This document shows positions 1 through 6,903 of a DNA stretch of 7,089 nt, piece by piece. The translations under genes were made by a program, and so were the position numbers. The notes below the pieces were generated by a model. The model was not told the origin of the DNA and did no database searches. It worked only from the letters and a program-made list of their open reading frames with translations. The stretch is from JAGVSR01 sp046074825 (lineage in GTDB: Bacteria > Pseudomonadota > Alphaproteobacteria > Rhizobiales > Hyphomicrobiaceae), in contig JBJTOZ010000169.1 of NCBI GenBank assembly GCA_046074825.1, positions 1-7,089 of the forward strand, written 5' to 3'. The first letter of the stretch is position 1. Every line of letters starts with the position of its first letter.

Positions 1-853
1 TGATTTTCCAGACATGACGGCAGAAGGAAGCATCACTCTTGGTGCTGCTGTGGCTTCGGCTTTTATTGTGCAAGGTATAGATCCTGCAACCTCCACAATT
101 ATGGCTCTTTTAGCTGGAGCTTTAGCAGGGACAATTACGGGCATTTTACACACGCGCTTTAAAATCAATGGTCTTTTGGCTGGCATATTAATGATGACAG
201 CTCTCTATTCCATCAATCTACATGTTATGGGGCGAAGCAATATTCCTTTGATGGGGCACTCGACATTAGTGTTGTGGGCAAATAATGCAATCTCATGGCT
301 CTTTCCCAATCTCCAAAATATTGAAATCTCCCAAACACTAATACCTCTTCATGATCTGACCGTTCTTATTTTTGTGTTTCTTATCATTTTTACTTTTGCT
401 GTAGCCCTTTTTAAATTCTTTGGAACAAATCTTGGATTAGCGATGCGTGCAACAGGAGATAATTCTCAAATGGTTCGCGCCCAAGGGGTCAATGACGGAA
501 ACATGCAAATATTGGGACTAGCCATATCTAATTCTTTAATAGCTCTTTCTGGCGCTTTACTGGCTCAGTACCAGGGTTTTGTGGATGTTCAGATGGGAAT
601 TGGCATGCTTGTTTGGGGCTTAGCAAGTGTGATTATTGGAGAGGCACTTGTCGGTAGCCGCCAACTTTCACATCTAATAGTAGGAACAATTTTAGGCGCT
701 ATTCTATTCCGTCTCCTTGTTGCCGTTGCATTAAGACTTGGACTTGATCCTAATGATTTAAAACTGACAACAGCAATCTTTGTCTTTATATCTCTCGTCT
801 TTCCAACCATTCTTACAAAATTGAAGCGCTTTACTTTAAAGGGAGGCGCATAA
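1..853 (+). CDS. ABC transporter permease (TrpXYZ-like amino acid importer family), 5' end cut off by the window
   Basis: Integral inner-membrane subunit of an ABC importer. The first ATG (14) is probably internal: the same frame is open from base 2 and reads DFPD just before it, giving DFPDMTAEGSITLGAAV, which resembles the conserved N-terminal NFPDLTxDGSFTLGAAV block of this permease family, where that block sits after the first transmembrane helix. About 283 residues are visible, mostly hydrophobic, with roughly seven or eight membrane segments and a short basic tail (TKLKRFTLKGGA) facing the cytoplasm. The family is the uncharacterised permease group (COG4120) that includes the streptococcal TrpY-type and clostridial tyrosine permeases. 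The substrate here is not readable; aromatic amino acids are a guess from the family. The stop overlaps the ATPase start by one base (TAATG), so the two are translationally coupled. A binding-protein gene is expected upstream. The family assignment is firm, the substrate is not. Confidence 0.88.
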   Translation, partial: DFPDMTAEGSITLGAAVASAFIVQGIDPATSTIMALLAGALAGTITGILHTRFKINGLLAGILMMTALYSINLHVMGRSNIPLMGHSTLVLWANNAISWLFPNLQNIEISQTLIPLHDLTVLIFVFLIIFTFAVALFKFFGTNLGLAMRATGDNSQMVRAQGVNDGNMQILGLAISNSLIALSGALLAQYQGFVDVQMGIGMLVWGLASVIIGEALVGSRQLSHLIVGTILGAILFRLLVAVALRLGLDPNDLKLTTAIFVFISLVFPTILTKLKRFTLKGGA

Positions 854-1665
854 TGCTTGATATTAGAAATGTTACAAAAACTTTTAATGCTGGAACAGCT
901 AATGAAGTCCGATCTCTTCAAGGAATTACTTTAAAAGTTGATCATGGATCTTTTGTAACTGTAATCGGGACCAATGGTTCGGGAAAGTCAACACTTCTCA
1001 ATGCCATTGCTGGGACTTTTAAGTTGGATAAAGGTCAAATATTAATTGATAATACCGATGTTACAAATTGGGATGAACATAAAAGAGCAAAATATGTTGG
1101 TCGCGTTTTTCAGAACCCTTTAAGCGGAACTGCCCCCAATCTTACCATCGCTGAAAATCTCTCTTTAGCTGCTCTTCGTGGACAATCACGGGGATTAAGC
1201 AAAGCCCTAAGGAATGATTTTAGAGACAGGATGATAAATTCAGTTAAATCACTTGGGATGGGACTTGAAGGGAGACTAAATAATATTATTGGAAGTCTCT
1301 CTGGCGGGCAACGTCAGGCTTTAACTCTTATTATGGCAACTTATCTTAGACCTCAGCTCCTTCTGCTTGATGAACACACCGCAGCATTAGACCCCAAGAG
1401 CGCAGATCAAGTCATCAAAATTACAGATAGAGTCGTGACCCAAAATAAACTCACAACATTTATGGTTACACACTCTATGCAACAGGCAGTCACCTATGGA
1501 GATCGTGTCATTATGTTGCATCGAGGTAAAATCGCTCATGACTTTAAAGGCAAAGACAAAAAACGTTTGAGGGTCGATGACTTCTTAGCCATGTTTGAAG
1601 AAATTCGACGTGCTGATCTTCTCGATGAAACTGCTGCAGATTTGTTGCGTAAGAATTATGTTTGA
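853..1665 (+). CDS. ABC transporter ATP-binding protein partnering the upstream permease
   Basis: Cytoplasmic ATPase that powers the adjacent permease. All nucleotide-binding motifs are present in a 270-residue protein: Walker A GTNGSGKST (39-47), Q-loop FQNP with Gln87, signature LSGGQ (149-153), Walker B LLLLDE (169-174), D-loop ALDP (178-181) and the switch His207 (VTHS). The residue after the catalytic Glu174 is His (DEHTAALDP) instead of the common Pro. I recall this as usual for the COG1101 ATPases that pair with COG4120 permeases, which supports the assignment. The ATG at 853 overlaps the permease stop and has a strong ribosome site, GGGAGG at 841-846, six bases upstream. The segment after the core, about residues 220-270, is charged and helical-looking. 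No further cistron follows closely: the next gene starts 139 bases on with its own leader. The ATPase role is very sure, the transported substrate is unknown. Confidence 0.93.
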   Translation: MLDIRNVTKTFNAGTANEVRSLQGITLKVDHGSFVTVIGTNGSGKSTLLNAIAGTFKLDKGQILIDNTDVTNWDEHKRAKYVGRVFQNPLSGTAPNLTIAENLSLAALRGQSRGLSKALRNDFRDRMINSVKSLGMGLEGRLNNIIGSLSGGQRQALTLIMATYLRPQLLLLDEHTAALDPKSADQVIKITDRVVTQNKLTTFMVTHSMQQAVTYGDRVIMLHRGKIAHDFKGKDKKRLRVDDFLAMFEEIRRADLLDETAADLLRKNYV

Positions 1666-1733
1666 ACATACTCCATTCACATGCATAACCTGACTTCAGC
1701 GAGCTCTATATATTTTAATATAAAACTTTTTTA

Positions 1734-1775
1734 GTGACAGGTAGAATGCTATTTTATGCTTCCTTGTTGTATAGT
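1734..1775 (+). promoter_or_regulatory. candidate arsM promoter region
   Basis: The 139-base gap between the ATPase and arsM is AT-rich. GTGACA (1734-1739, five of six to the -35 consensus) is followed after 15 bases by TATGCT (1755-1760). A better -10-like hexamer, TATAGT (1770-1775), lacks a good -35 at normal distance. Just upstream is an AT-only inverted repeat, TATAT-TTTA-ATATA (1709-1722). No clear ArsR-type operator can be read, and no convincing terminator for the ABC operon was found. The ribosome site AAGGAG (1793-1798) lies six bases before the GTG start. Confidence 0.25.
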
Positions 1776-1804
1776 AAAATTATAGAGACTTGAAGGAGTA
1801 ATCT

Positions 1805-2857
1805 GTGGTCCATGAAATTGTAAAAGAGTATTACGGCAAAGTTCTAAAAAATAATTCCGACCTTAAAACAACAGCATGTTGTACTCCTGGCAGTCTACCG
1901 CCCCATATTCTCCCCCTCGTCGAAAAAATTCATCCCGAAGTTAAAGCAAAATATTATGGCTGTGGGGTTGTTGCTCCTGCGCTCCTTCAAGGTCGGCGTC
2001 TTTTAGACCTTGGTGCAGGATCAGGGCATGATGTTTATATTCTCTCACAATTAGCTGGACCTCTCGGCAAAGTTATCGGTATCGACATGACGGAGGAACA
2101 GCTTGAGACTGCTCGATCCTATATAAGTTGGCATACAAAAAAATTCGGGTTTGAAGAACCAAATGTTGAATTTAAACAGGGCTATATTGAGAGACTGCAA
2201 GAAATTGAAGGCTTAAAAGAAAACAGCTTTGATGTTATAACCTCAAACTGTGTTGTGAACCTAGCAATTGATAAACCAGCGGTCTTAAAAGGTGTTTTTC
2301 ATCTTCTTAAATCGGGTGGAGAGTTTTATTTCTCCGATGTTTACAGCGATCGCAGAGTTACGGAGGATCTCAGAAATGATCCTGAACTCTATGGCGAGTG
2401 TCTCGGAGGAGCTCTGTATTGGAATGACTTTCTTAGGATTGCAAAAGATACAGGCTTTAAAGATCCTCGACTGGTCACTAGTCGGCCCTTGGAAATCACT
2501 AATAATACATTGAAAGAAAAACTAGGATCGATACAGTTTTTTTCAGCAACCTATCGTCTCTTCAAAATCGAAAAATTAGAAACGCATTGCGAAGATTATG
2601 GACAAGCCGTCATTTATAAAGGTGGCATTCCCGAGCACCCTCATGTTTTTGAATTAGACAATCATCATTTAATTGAAAAGGGTAAAATATTTCCAGTTTG
2701 TGGAAATACCTGGCATATGCTTTGCGAAACACGTTTTGCATCATATTTCGAATTTTTTGGAGATTTTAAAACCCATTACGGGATCTATGCAGGATGCGGT
2801 ACAAACATCCCCTTCGCACAGGATAGCAATCAAAAAACTGCAACATCATGTTGCTAG
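1805..2857 (+). CDS. arsM: arsenite S-adenosylmethionine methyltransferase
   Basis: Cytoplasmic enzyme that transfers methyl groups from S-adenosylmethionine to trivalent arsenic, yielding methylated and eventually volatile arsenicals. The 350-residue length fits bacterial ArsM. The SAM-binding Rossmann motif is LLDLGAGSGHD (66-76), with the acidic end of strand two at GID94. The arsenic-binding cysteines are all in place: Cys25 or Cys26 (TACCTPG), Cys53 (YYGCG), Cys149 (SNCVVNL) and Cys199 (GECLGGAL). Their spacing of 28, 96 and 50 closely follows the known algal ArsM residues C44, C72, C174 and C224. The ArsM-type C-terminal domain is also present (CEDYGQAVIY, VCGNTWHML, HYGIYAGCGT), and the protein ends in Cys-Cys. 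The start is GTG, preceded by AAGGAG at six bases, and gives the expected VHEIVKEYYGKVL beginning. It stands alone: no arsR, arsB or arsC is visible. It converges on the CDF-like gene. Confidence 0.95.
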   Translation: MVHEIVKEYYGKVLKNNSDLKTTACCTPGSLPPHILPLVEKIHPEVKAKYYGCGVVAPALLQGRRLLDLGAGSGHDVYILSQLAGPLGKVIGIDMTEEQLETARSYISWHTKKFGFEEPNVEFKQGYIERLQEIEGLKENSFDVITSNCVVNLAIDKPAVLKGVFHLLKSGGEFYFSDVYSDRRVTEDLRNDPELYGECLGGALYWNDFLRIAKDTGFKDPRLVTSRPLEITNNTLKEKLGSIQFFSATYRLFKIEKLETHCEDYGQAVIYKGGIPEHPHVFELDNHHLIEKGKIFPVCGNTWHMLCETRFASYFEFFGDFKTHYGIYAGCGTNIPFAQDSNQKTATSCC

Positions 2858-3281
2858 ACTCTAGAGTTATCTGGAATACAGCAATGTTTGAGAAATTCTC
2901 CTCACCATGCCTTAGGCAAACCAATTATCATCCCTATAAACGTTCTTTCCCTGTCTAGTTTCCTTGCTTTTATGCAGTAGGCTTAATGTTTGATCGCTAC
3001 AAAATAATCCAAACAAAGAAGCATTGAATAAAAACCAGGATACAAAAACTTGTTGAATGCCCTGCACTGACAAATCCCCGAAATTCAAATTTAAGATGAG
3101 GCCTCGTACCATAAGGTGCAATACAAAACAAGTTTTATTACATGAAAAACCTCAACGACTTATGACATGGTAATGTTTAAGATATGGATCATAAGCAATT
3201 CTCAGTATCAATGATGACTTGCGATAAGTAATGATAAAAAGTTCTGTGCTAAAATGAAACAAAGAAAGAGGGCGTCGCAGG

Positions 3282-3385
3282 GGCCCAAATGATTTTCAAG
3301 TTACGAGACATTAACGTAATGCATCATAAATTCTTCAAATCAGCATATATAAATATAATCAGGGTTCATCATTTGGACCTTTTTA
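3282..3385. repeat. 12-bp imperfect inverted repeat with 74-base interior, followed by a T-run
   Basis: GGCCCAAATGAT (3282-3293) pairs with ATCATTTGGACC (3368-3379) at 11 of 12 positions. The right arm is followed directly by TTTTTT (3380-3385), as in a terminator or the 3' end of a small structured RNA read on the plus strand. The interior contains a small 5-bp stem, TTACG (3301-3305) with CGTAA (3315-3319). No flanking target duplication is seen, so a miniature transposon is less likely. The long loop makes a simple terminator weak. The repeat itself is seen directly; its function is unknown. Confidence 0.4.
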
Positions 3386-3402
3386 ATTTTCAATCCTAAA
3401 GA

Positions 3403-3422
3403 AAGAAAGCAAGAGCTTTCTT
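3403..3422. terminator. 8-bp hairpin downstream of the CDF-like gene, weak terminator candidate
   Basis: AAGAAAGC (3403-3410) and GCTTTCTT (3415-3422) form a perfect stem with a four-base loop, about 50 bases past the CDF-like stop (minus strand). The stem is AT-rich and no strong T-run follows on either strand, so termination is only a possibility. Confidence 0.25.
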
Positions 3423-3471
3423 CAAAAGAACTAAAGGGTAGTTTTGTCTGATCAAAAAGGTTTTTAGATCT

Positions 3472-4374
3472 TCACTCTACAAGGGGGTTGTTCGATAAAT
3501 TGATCGAAACCTCGGCGTCAGGAAGTGCTTTTTTTATTGATCCTTGAATTTTATTAATTCGCATTTGAACATCTTTCATTAAAAGATGGGGCTCAAAACT
3601 TAAAGATATTTCCACAAATATACGCGATCCAGAGCGACGAGCCTTTATACCGTAAAGGTGTTCATAATCATCAAAGTACTGAACCAACTCTTTTAATATT
3701 TGGATCTGCAAAGTTTCTTCCAAAGTGGCATCAAGAAGGTCCCCCACCGAATGGGACAAGATGGCTGCAGCACTATAAAACAAAATACCTGCACCTACGA
3801 GAGAAGCGATTGGATCAATATAAAGAGCCCAATTAAAATGCGCATAGTTCATAGCGATTGACAACGAAACCGCCATAATAACATCGTAAATAGCTTTTGA
3901 GATCCAAAGATTGGCTTGCGCAGAAATGATAGGTGAGAAAGTTTTCTTTAAGATTCTTTTGTTTCTAAAATAGATAAAAAATCCTACAACCGCATACCCA
4001 GAAAATATAAGAATTCCAAGCAGAGCACCTGATAGAGGCTCAGGATTTTTGAAATGCTTTAAAGCATGGAAGATAACTGAAATAGCGCTAATCGTCATTG
4101 CCCCAGCAATAAGTAAACTAACAAGATTTTCTAGTTTACCTATTCCATAAGAAAATCGTTCAGTAGGAGGACGACTGGCAACCCGCAGCGTTATAAAGGC
4201 AGCAATCATCGAACTGAAATCTGTAATTTCTTTTAAGAAGTCACTTAGAATTGCCAGAGAATTAGAGGCAACTGCTGCAAAGCCAATAAGAACAACATCG
4301 ATACCGCATACCCAAGCTCCAATCTTGAGCCCGCTCTCTCTTTCATTTGATTTTTTTTCTGATAAAATTTCCAT
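3472..4374 (-). CDS. cation diffusion facilitator (CDF)-family membrane transporter, atypical metal site
   Basis: Predicted inner-membrane protein of about 300 residues, the normal CDF length, with six hydrophobic segments and a C-terminal cytoplasmic domain. Numbering here is from the upstream TTG at 4383. Family marks are SLAILSDFLKEITD in helix 2 (42-55), ERFSYGIGKLENL (75-87) before helix 3, IDPIAS (189-194) in helix 6, DLLDATLEE (215-223) and the ARRSGSRIFVEI strand of the C-terminal domain. CDF proteins usually export Zn, Cd, Co, Fe or Mn in exchange for protons. Here the first ligand of each transmembrane pair is lysine (Lys51/Asp55 and Lys163/Asp167, where DxxxD or HxxxD is usual), and C-terminal histidines appear replaced (Gln273, Asn295 by eye). 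Substrate is therefore uncertain. I prefer the ATG at 4374 over the TTG at 4383; neither has a clear ribosome site. It stands alone on this strand. Membership is sure, metal export is not. Confidence 0.88.
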   Translation of the reverse strand: MEILSEKKSNERESGLKIGAWVCGIDVVLIGFAAVASNSLAILSDFLKEITDFSSMIAAFITLRVASRPPTERFSYGIGKLENLVSLLIAGAMTISAISVIFHALKHFKNPEPLSGALLGILIFSGYAVVGFFIYFRNKRILKKTFSPIISAQANLWISKAIYDVIMAVSLSIAMNYAHFNWALYIDPIASLVGAGILFYSAAAILSHSVGDLLDATLEETLQIQILKELVQYFDDYEHLYGIKARRSGSRIFVEISLSFEPHLLMKDVQMRINKIQGSIKKALPDAEVSINLSNNPLVE

Positions 4375-4413
4375 ACACAGCAAATAAAATTAAGTTTTGT
4401 TTTTATCTTTAGG

Positions 4414-4855
4414 TATTCTGAAAATTGGCCAACTTATAAAAGTTCAGGTTGGTCACTCCATGTCATTCTTAAAAAAGATGAATTAGCACCTTTACGCCAT
4501 ATAAATCATTTAAAGAAACCTATTGCAGCGCTGCATTTAAAAACTATAGATAGATTTCTTATGGGGAATAGCAGTCAATGGCTTGGGCTTCAAATGATAT
4601 CTTCAAAGGTCTTATATGCATAAACTTTTGAAGATGTGCGTGATCTCGTCAAGGCATATAAAGAGTATCCTGTTGCCTGATGCTCAATTTTTATCATTTG
4701 ATACGATTTAAGAAGTACCAACACAGGAACAAGAATTCCAGCACGATTTTTTAATTAGAAATTGTTCGAAGGGTATCTTTCTTGAGATGCAGAACCTCCC
4801 CCTTTTGATATTGGAATTGTATGACAAAGAAAAAAAGAAAGACCTTCTAAGAAAA
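4414..4855 (+). pseudogene. decayed gene of unknown family (two stops, one frameshift)
   Basis: Reading the plus strand gives protein-like sequence that continues across lesions: YSENWPTYKSSGW onward to SSKVLYA (4414-4620), a TAA stop (4621), TFEDVRDLVKAYKEYPVA in the same frame (4624-4677), a TGA (4678), then a shift of one base that restores PDAQFLSFDTI (4676-4708), a TAA (4709), and EVPTQEQEFQHDF through QNLPLLILELYDKEKK to about 4855. This makes about 145 residues of ordinary composition, with no low-complexity runs. The remnant fills the whole gap between two minus-strand genes, abuts the amidohydrolase stop, and lacks a clear start, so the 5' end is probably lost under or beside the CDF-like gene. 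I do not recognise the family. Sequencing errors could explain single lesions but hardly three. The alternative is chance open stretches, which I think less likely. Confidence 0.55.
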
Positions 4856-4856
4856 A

Positions 4857-6596
4857 TTATCTTTTTTCAGATCTACTGAAAATGGTCTTACCCTCTTTAA
4901 TAGTTTCCATAATTTTTATATTTTTTATTTCCATCATATCTACTTTGAGCGGGTTTTTATCTAGAATAACGATATCTGCTAACTTCCCCTGAGCAAGTGA
5001 TCCTTTTAAATTCTCTTCACCATACTGCTCCGCAGCCCAAAGAGTCATAGCCTTTAATCCCTCCAAGGGCGTTACTCGCTGATTACTGCCTATTTCAGTT
5101 CCACCTCGCGATATTCTGTTAACTGCAGTCCAGAGCATAAACATTTGGTCAAGAGGAGCTACGACAAAATCTGTATGATTTGTCGGATGAAGCCCTGAAT
5201 CTATCGCATCTCTCATTGGGCTTATATATTGCGTCTGCTCTAAGCCACGATTTGCTTTATGTGCTTCTGCAAAATAATATGTATGTAAGGTATAAAAGGA
5301 TGGGCGAATTTTATATTCTACATACTTTGGAATTTGATCCTTACGAGTAAATTGTCCATGAATAAGGGTTACATTACGTTCCTTTGACAGATTATCAGAA
5401 GCTGCAAATTCGTGAGCCTTAAGGAAGAGATCTATAGCGGCATCACCATTCGCATGGATATTCAGTGGGACACCGAGATCATAAACTTTTTTTACCATTG
5501 CGTTGACTGTATCTTGAGGAAAAGAGGGTTGCCCAACCCAATCTTTTTCTCCATTAGGTCCACCTGTCAGATAGGGTTTGGTAAAATAAGCCGTTTTACC
5601 TTGGGGAGAGCCATCTATCGTGATTTTAACACCACCAATTTTAAGTCGGTTCTTATATTTTCCCCAATCGGATGCTGGATAGTTTTTCAAAATTGCATCA
5701 AGATCCGTTATAAATGGATAAGCAATGATATCGATCATATTAACGCCAGTGTCAGACACCCTTTTTAGAGTTTGCAACTGATCCAGATGCGTGGCCCCTT
5801 CATGTGCTGTCGTAATCCCTGCTTGCGCATAAAGAAGCTGGCCAGCTTTTGACCATATCGTTTCCTGAATTGGTGTTACAGGATCTACTTTTTCAATTAC
5901 GGGAAGAAAAGCTGTCTCCATTATCAAACCATAAGGCTCGTTGGTTCCAGGTTTTCGAACAATAACTCCGCCAGCGGGTGTCACTGTATTGGAAGAAATT
6001 CCATATTTTTTGAGAGCAAGGCTGTTCATTACAGTGCCATGCATTGAAATATGATCAACACGGACTGGATTGTTGGGAAAGGCTTTATCTAAATCATCAC
6101 GATTTAAAAGACGTCCATTTGGCATGACAGTATCATCATACCCATAGCCAATAATCATCTTTCCTTTTGAAAGTTTTCTGCTTTGGGCAAATTTCTTCAG
6201 TCTTGCAATAATGGTTTCAACGTCCTTTCCTGGCCCTGATGGGGGTGGATAAAGGTTGACCTGATTAGCCACAAGTAAAGAGTTAATGTAATGAGAATGC
6301 GCATCAATAAAACCTGGAAGAAGTGTTTTTCCTCCAAGGTGAACCAAACGAGTTGACTCTCCTTTGTGCATGCTCTCAATGTACTTATATTCTCCGAGAG
6401 CAAGAATTTTACCATCCTTAATTGCAATAGCTTCTGCTGTAGGTTTTGCATTCTCAAGGGTAACAATTTCGCCTCCGAAATAAATCGCATCAGCAGGCTC
6501 ACCAATCTTTCTGTTTTCACCACAACTTGTGAGAAAAAATGTTAGTAATATTAAAATAATGCTCCTCAGATAAAAAAGTGTTCCTTCAAAATTCAT
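4857..6596 (-). CDS. lipoprotein amidohydrolase, Amidohydrolase_3 / YtcJ-like
   Basis: Metal-dependent hydrolase of the amidohydrolase superfamily, probably acting in the periplasm on a cell membrane anchor; substrate unknown. From the ATG at 6596 it is 579 residues. A basic, then hydrophobic start (LRSIILILLTFFLTSC) ends in a lipobox LTSC with Cys25 as the lipid-attachment residue, followed by Gly, which does not signal inner-membrane retention. The composite domain begins at DAIYFGGEIVTLE. Catalytic marks are GFIDAHSHY (HxH at 100-102), NIHANGDAAIDLF, TNHTDFVVAPLDQMF, and the C-terminal GSLAQGKLADIVILDKNPL. The length is normal for the family. A GTG at 6617 would add seven residues, but AGAGG six bases before the ATG favours 6596. 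A MarR-like gene lies upstream on the same strand, 307 bases away. The decayed plus-strand gene abuts its stop. A T-rich tail follows the stop without a clear hairpin. Confidence 0.92.
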   Translation of the reverse strand: MNFEGTLFYLRSIILILLTFFLTSCGENRKIGEPADAIYFGGEIVTLENAKPTAEAIAIKDGKILALGEYKYIESMHKGESTRLVHLGGKTLLPGFIDAHSHYINSLLVANQVNLYPPPSGPGKDVETIIARLKKFAQSRKLSKGKMIIGYGYDDTVMPNGRLLNRDDLDKAFPNNPVRVDHISMHGTVMNSLALKKYGISSNTVTPAGGVIVRKPGTNEPYGLIMETAFLPVIEKVDPVTPIQETIWSKAGQLLYAQAGITTAHEGATHLDQLQTLKRVSDTGVNMIDIIAYPFITDLDAILKNYPASDWGKYKNRLKIGGVKITIDGSPQGKTAYFTKPYLTGGPNGEKDWVGQPSFPQDTVNAMVKKVYDLGVPLNIHANGDAAIDLFLKAHEFAASDNLSKERNVTLIHGQFTRKDQIPKYVEYKIRPSFYTLHTYYFAEAHKANRGLEQTQYISPMRDAIDSGLHPTNHTDFVVAPLDQMFMLWTAVNRISRGGTEIGSNQRVTPLEGLKAMTLWAAEQYGEENLKGSLAQGKLADIVILDKNPLKVDMMEIKNIKIMETIKEGKTIFSRSEKR

Positions 6597-6760
6597 CTCT
6601 TTCCTCTTCAAAATCACAAAACTAAATTTCTAGAAAAACGAAGTAGCGCGAACGACAACGATTAATTCATCCCACAAAGTAGTGTTATTTCTTACTTTTT
6701 GTAAGTTGAATGTCTGCTCAGAATTCAATGGTACAGAGCTTTTTTTAAGCATCGCCTCAA

Positions 6761-6788
6761 TTTATAGAGGAGAATTTGTACTGTACAA
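6761..6788 (-). promoter_or_regulatory. candidate promoter for the amidohydrolase
   Basis: On the minus strand TTGTAC (6788-6783) is followed after 16 bases by TATAAA (6766-6761, five of six to the -10 consensus). The -35 is poor (three of six), as often seen for regulated promoters. Transcription would begin near 6754, giving a leader of about 160 bases before the ATG at 6596. The -35 hexamer is one arm of a palindrome. Confidence 0.35.
6776..6788. promoter_or_regulatory. 13-bp palindrome TTGTACTGTACAA, possible operator
   Basis: Perfect 6-bp arms around a single central base, lying over the candidate -35 of the amidohydrolase. A related half-site, GTACAG, occurs at 6731-6736. The symmetry and position suit a dimeric repressor; the MarR-like protein encoded immediately upstream is the obvious candidate, by inference only. 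Confidence 0.4.
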
Positions 6789-6837
6789 TTCACTGCTTAA
6801 AAACAAAAGAATGGGAGAAATAGGAATTATAGTTAAT

Positions 6838-6900
6838 TTACCCACCGTATCGTGAGCCACAGGGACAGAAAAACTTAAGAAAAATAGTTCTATAAAACAT
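6838..6900 (-). other. 20-codon open frame ending CPCGSRYGG, in frame behind the MarR-like stop
   Basis: ATG at 6900 opens a 20-residue frame, MFYRTIFLKFF then CPCGSRYGG, ending at TAA (6838-6840). It lies in the same frame as the MarR-like gene, two codons past its TAG (6906-6904). CPCGS resembles the first half of the zinc-binding SEC-C motif, but the second Cys/His pair is missing. No ribosome site is evident. It may be chance, a remnant of a longer C-terminus, or the edge of a mobile element. I would not annotate it as a gene. Confidence 0.2.
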
Positions 6901-6903
6901 TAT

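Larger units (their letters stand above)
2858..3471. other. 614-base intergenic stretch without a convincing gene
   Basis: Between the convergent arsM and CDF-like genes. The longest open frame (69 codons, minus strand, 2912-3121) starts with TTG, has no ribosome site before it or before its first ATG, and resembles nothing I know. Short stretches on the plus strand also look faintly protein-like but hit stops every 10-35 codons. A 10-bp palindrome ACTCTAGAGT (2858-2867) abuts the arsM stop. The 3' half contains an inverted repeat and a hairpin, listed separately. It may be decayed coding or mobile sequence, but I cannot show it. Confidence 0.5.
6618..6903. other. 286-base intergenic region upstream of the amidohydrolase
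   Basis: Holds the candidate promoter and palindrome listed separately, plus small imperfect hairpins: CTTAC-TTTTT-GTAAG (6691-6705), GCTT-TTTTT-AAGC around 6738-6750 and CCTC-GAGG around 6755-6770. GTACAG (6731-6736) can pair with CTGTAC (6781-6786), so the leader RNA could fold in more than one way. None matches a riboswitch class I know. Confidence 0.4.

Noticed and set aside
589..921. 110-codon minus-strand open frame
   Set aside because: Lies antisense across the well-supported permease and ATPase genes; basic, low-quality composition typical of a shadow frame.
2841..2867. CAACA-TGTTG hairpin and ACTCTAGAGT palindrome at the arsM end as a terminator
   Set aside because: The hairpin lies in the last codons, stems are short, and no T-run follows.
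2912..3121. 69-codon minus-strand open frame after arsM
   Set aside because: TTG start, no ribosome site before it or before the ATG at codon 4, no family resemblance, and a length expected by chance in such a gap.
3361..3380. GGGTTCATCATTTGG as a tRNA T-arm
   Set aside because: The arms do not make a T-stem with a GTTCRA loop, and no acceptor or anticodon stem is found around it.
4427..4454. Inverted repeat GGCCAAC / GTTGGTC upstream of the CDF-like gene as an operator
   Set aside because: Seven-base arms with one mismatch, lying within the decayed gene's reading frame, and no convincing promoter hexamers next to it.
6197..6523. 108-codon minus-strand open frame
   Set aside because: Lies in another frame of the same strand inside the clear amidohydrolase gene, which carries the conserved motifs.
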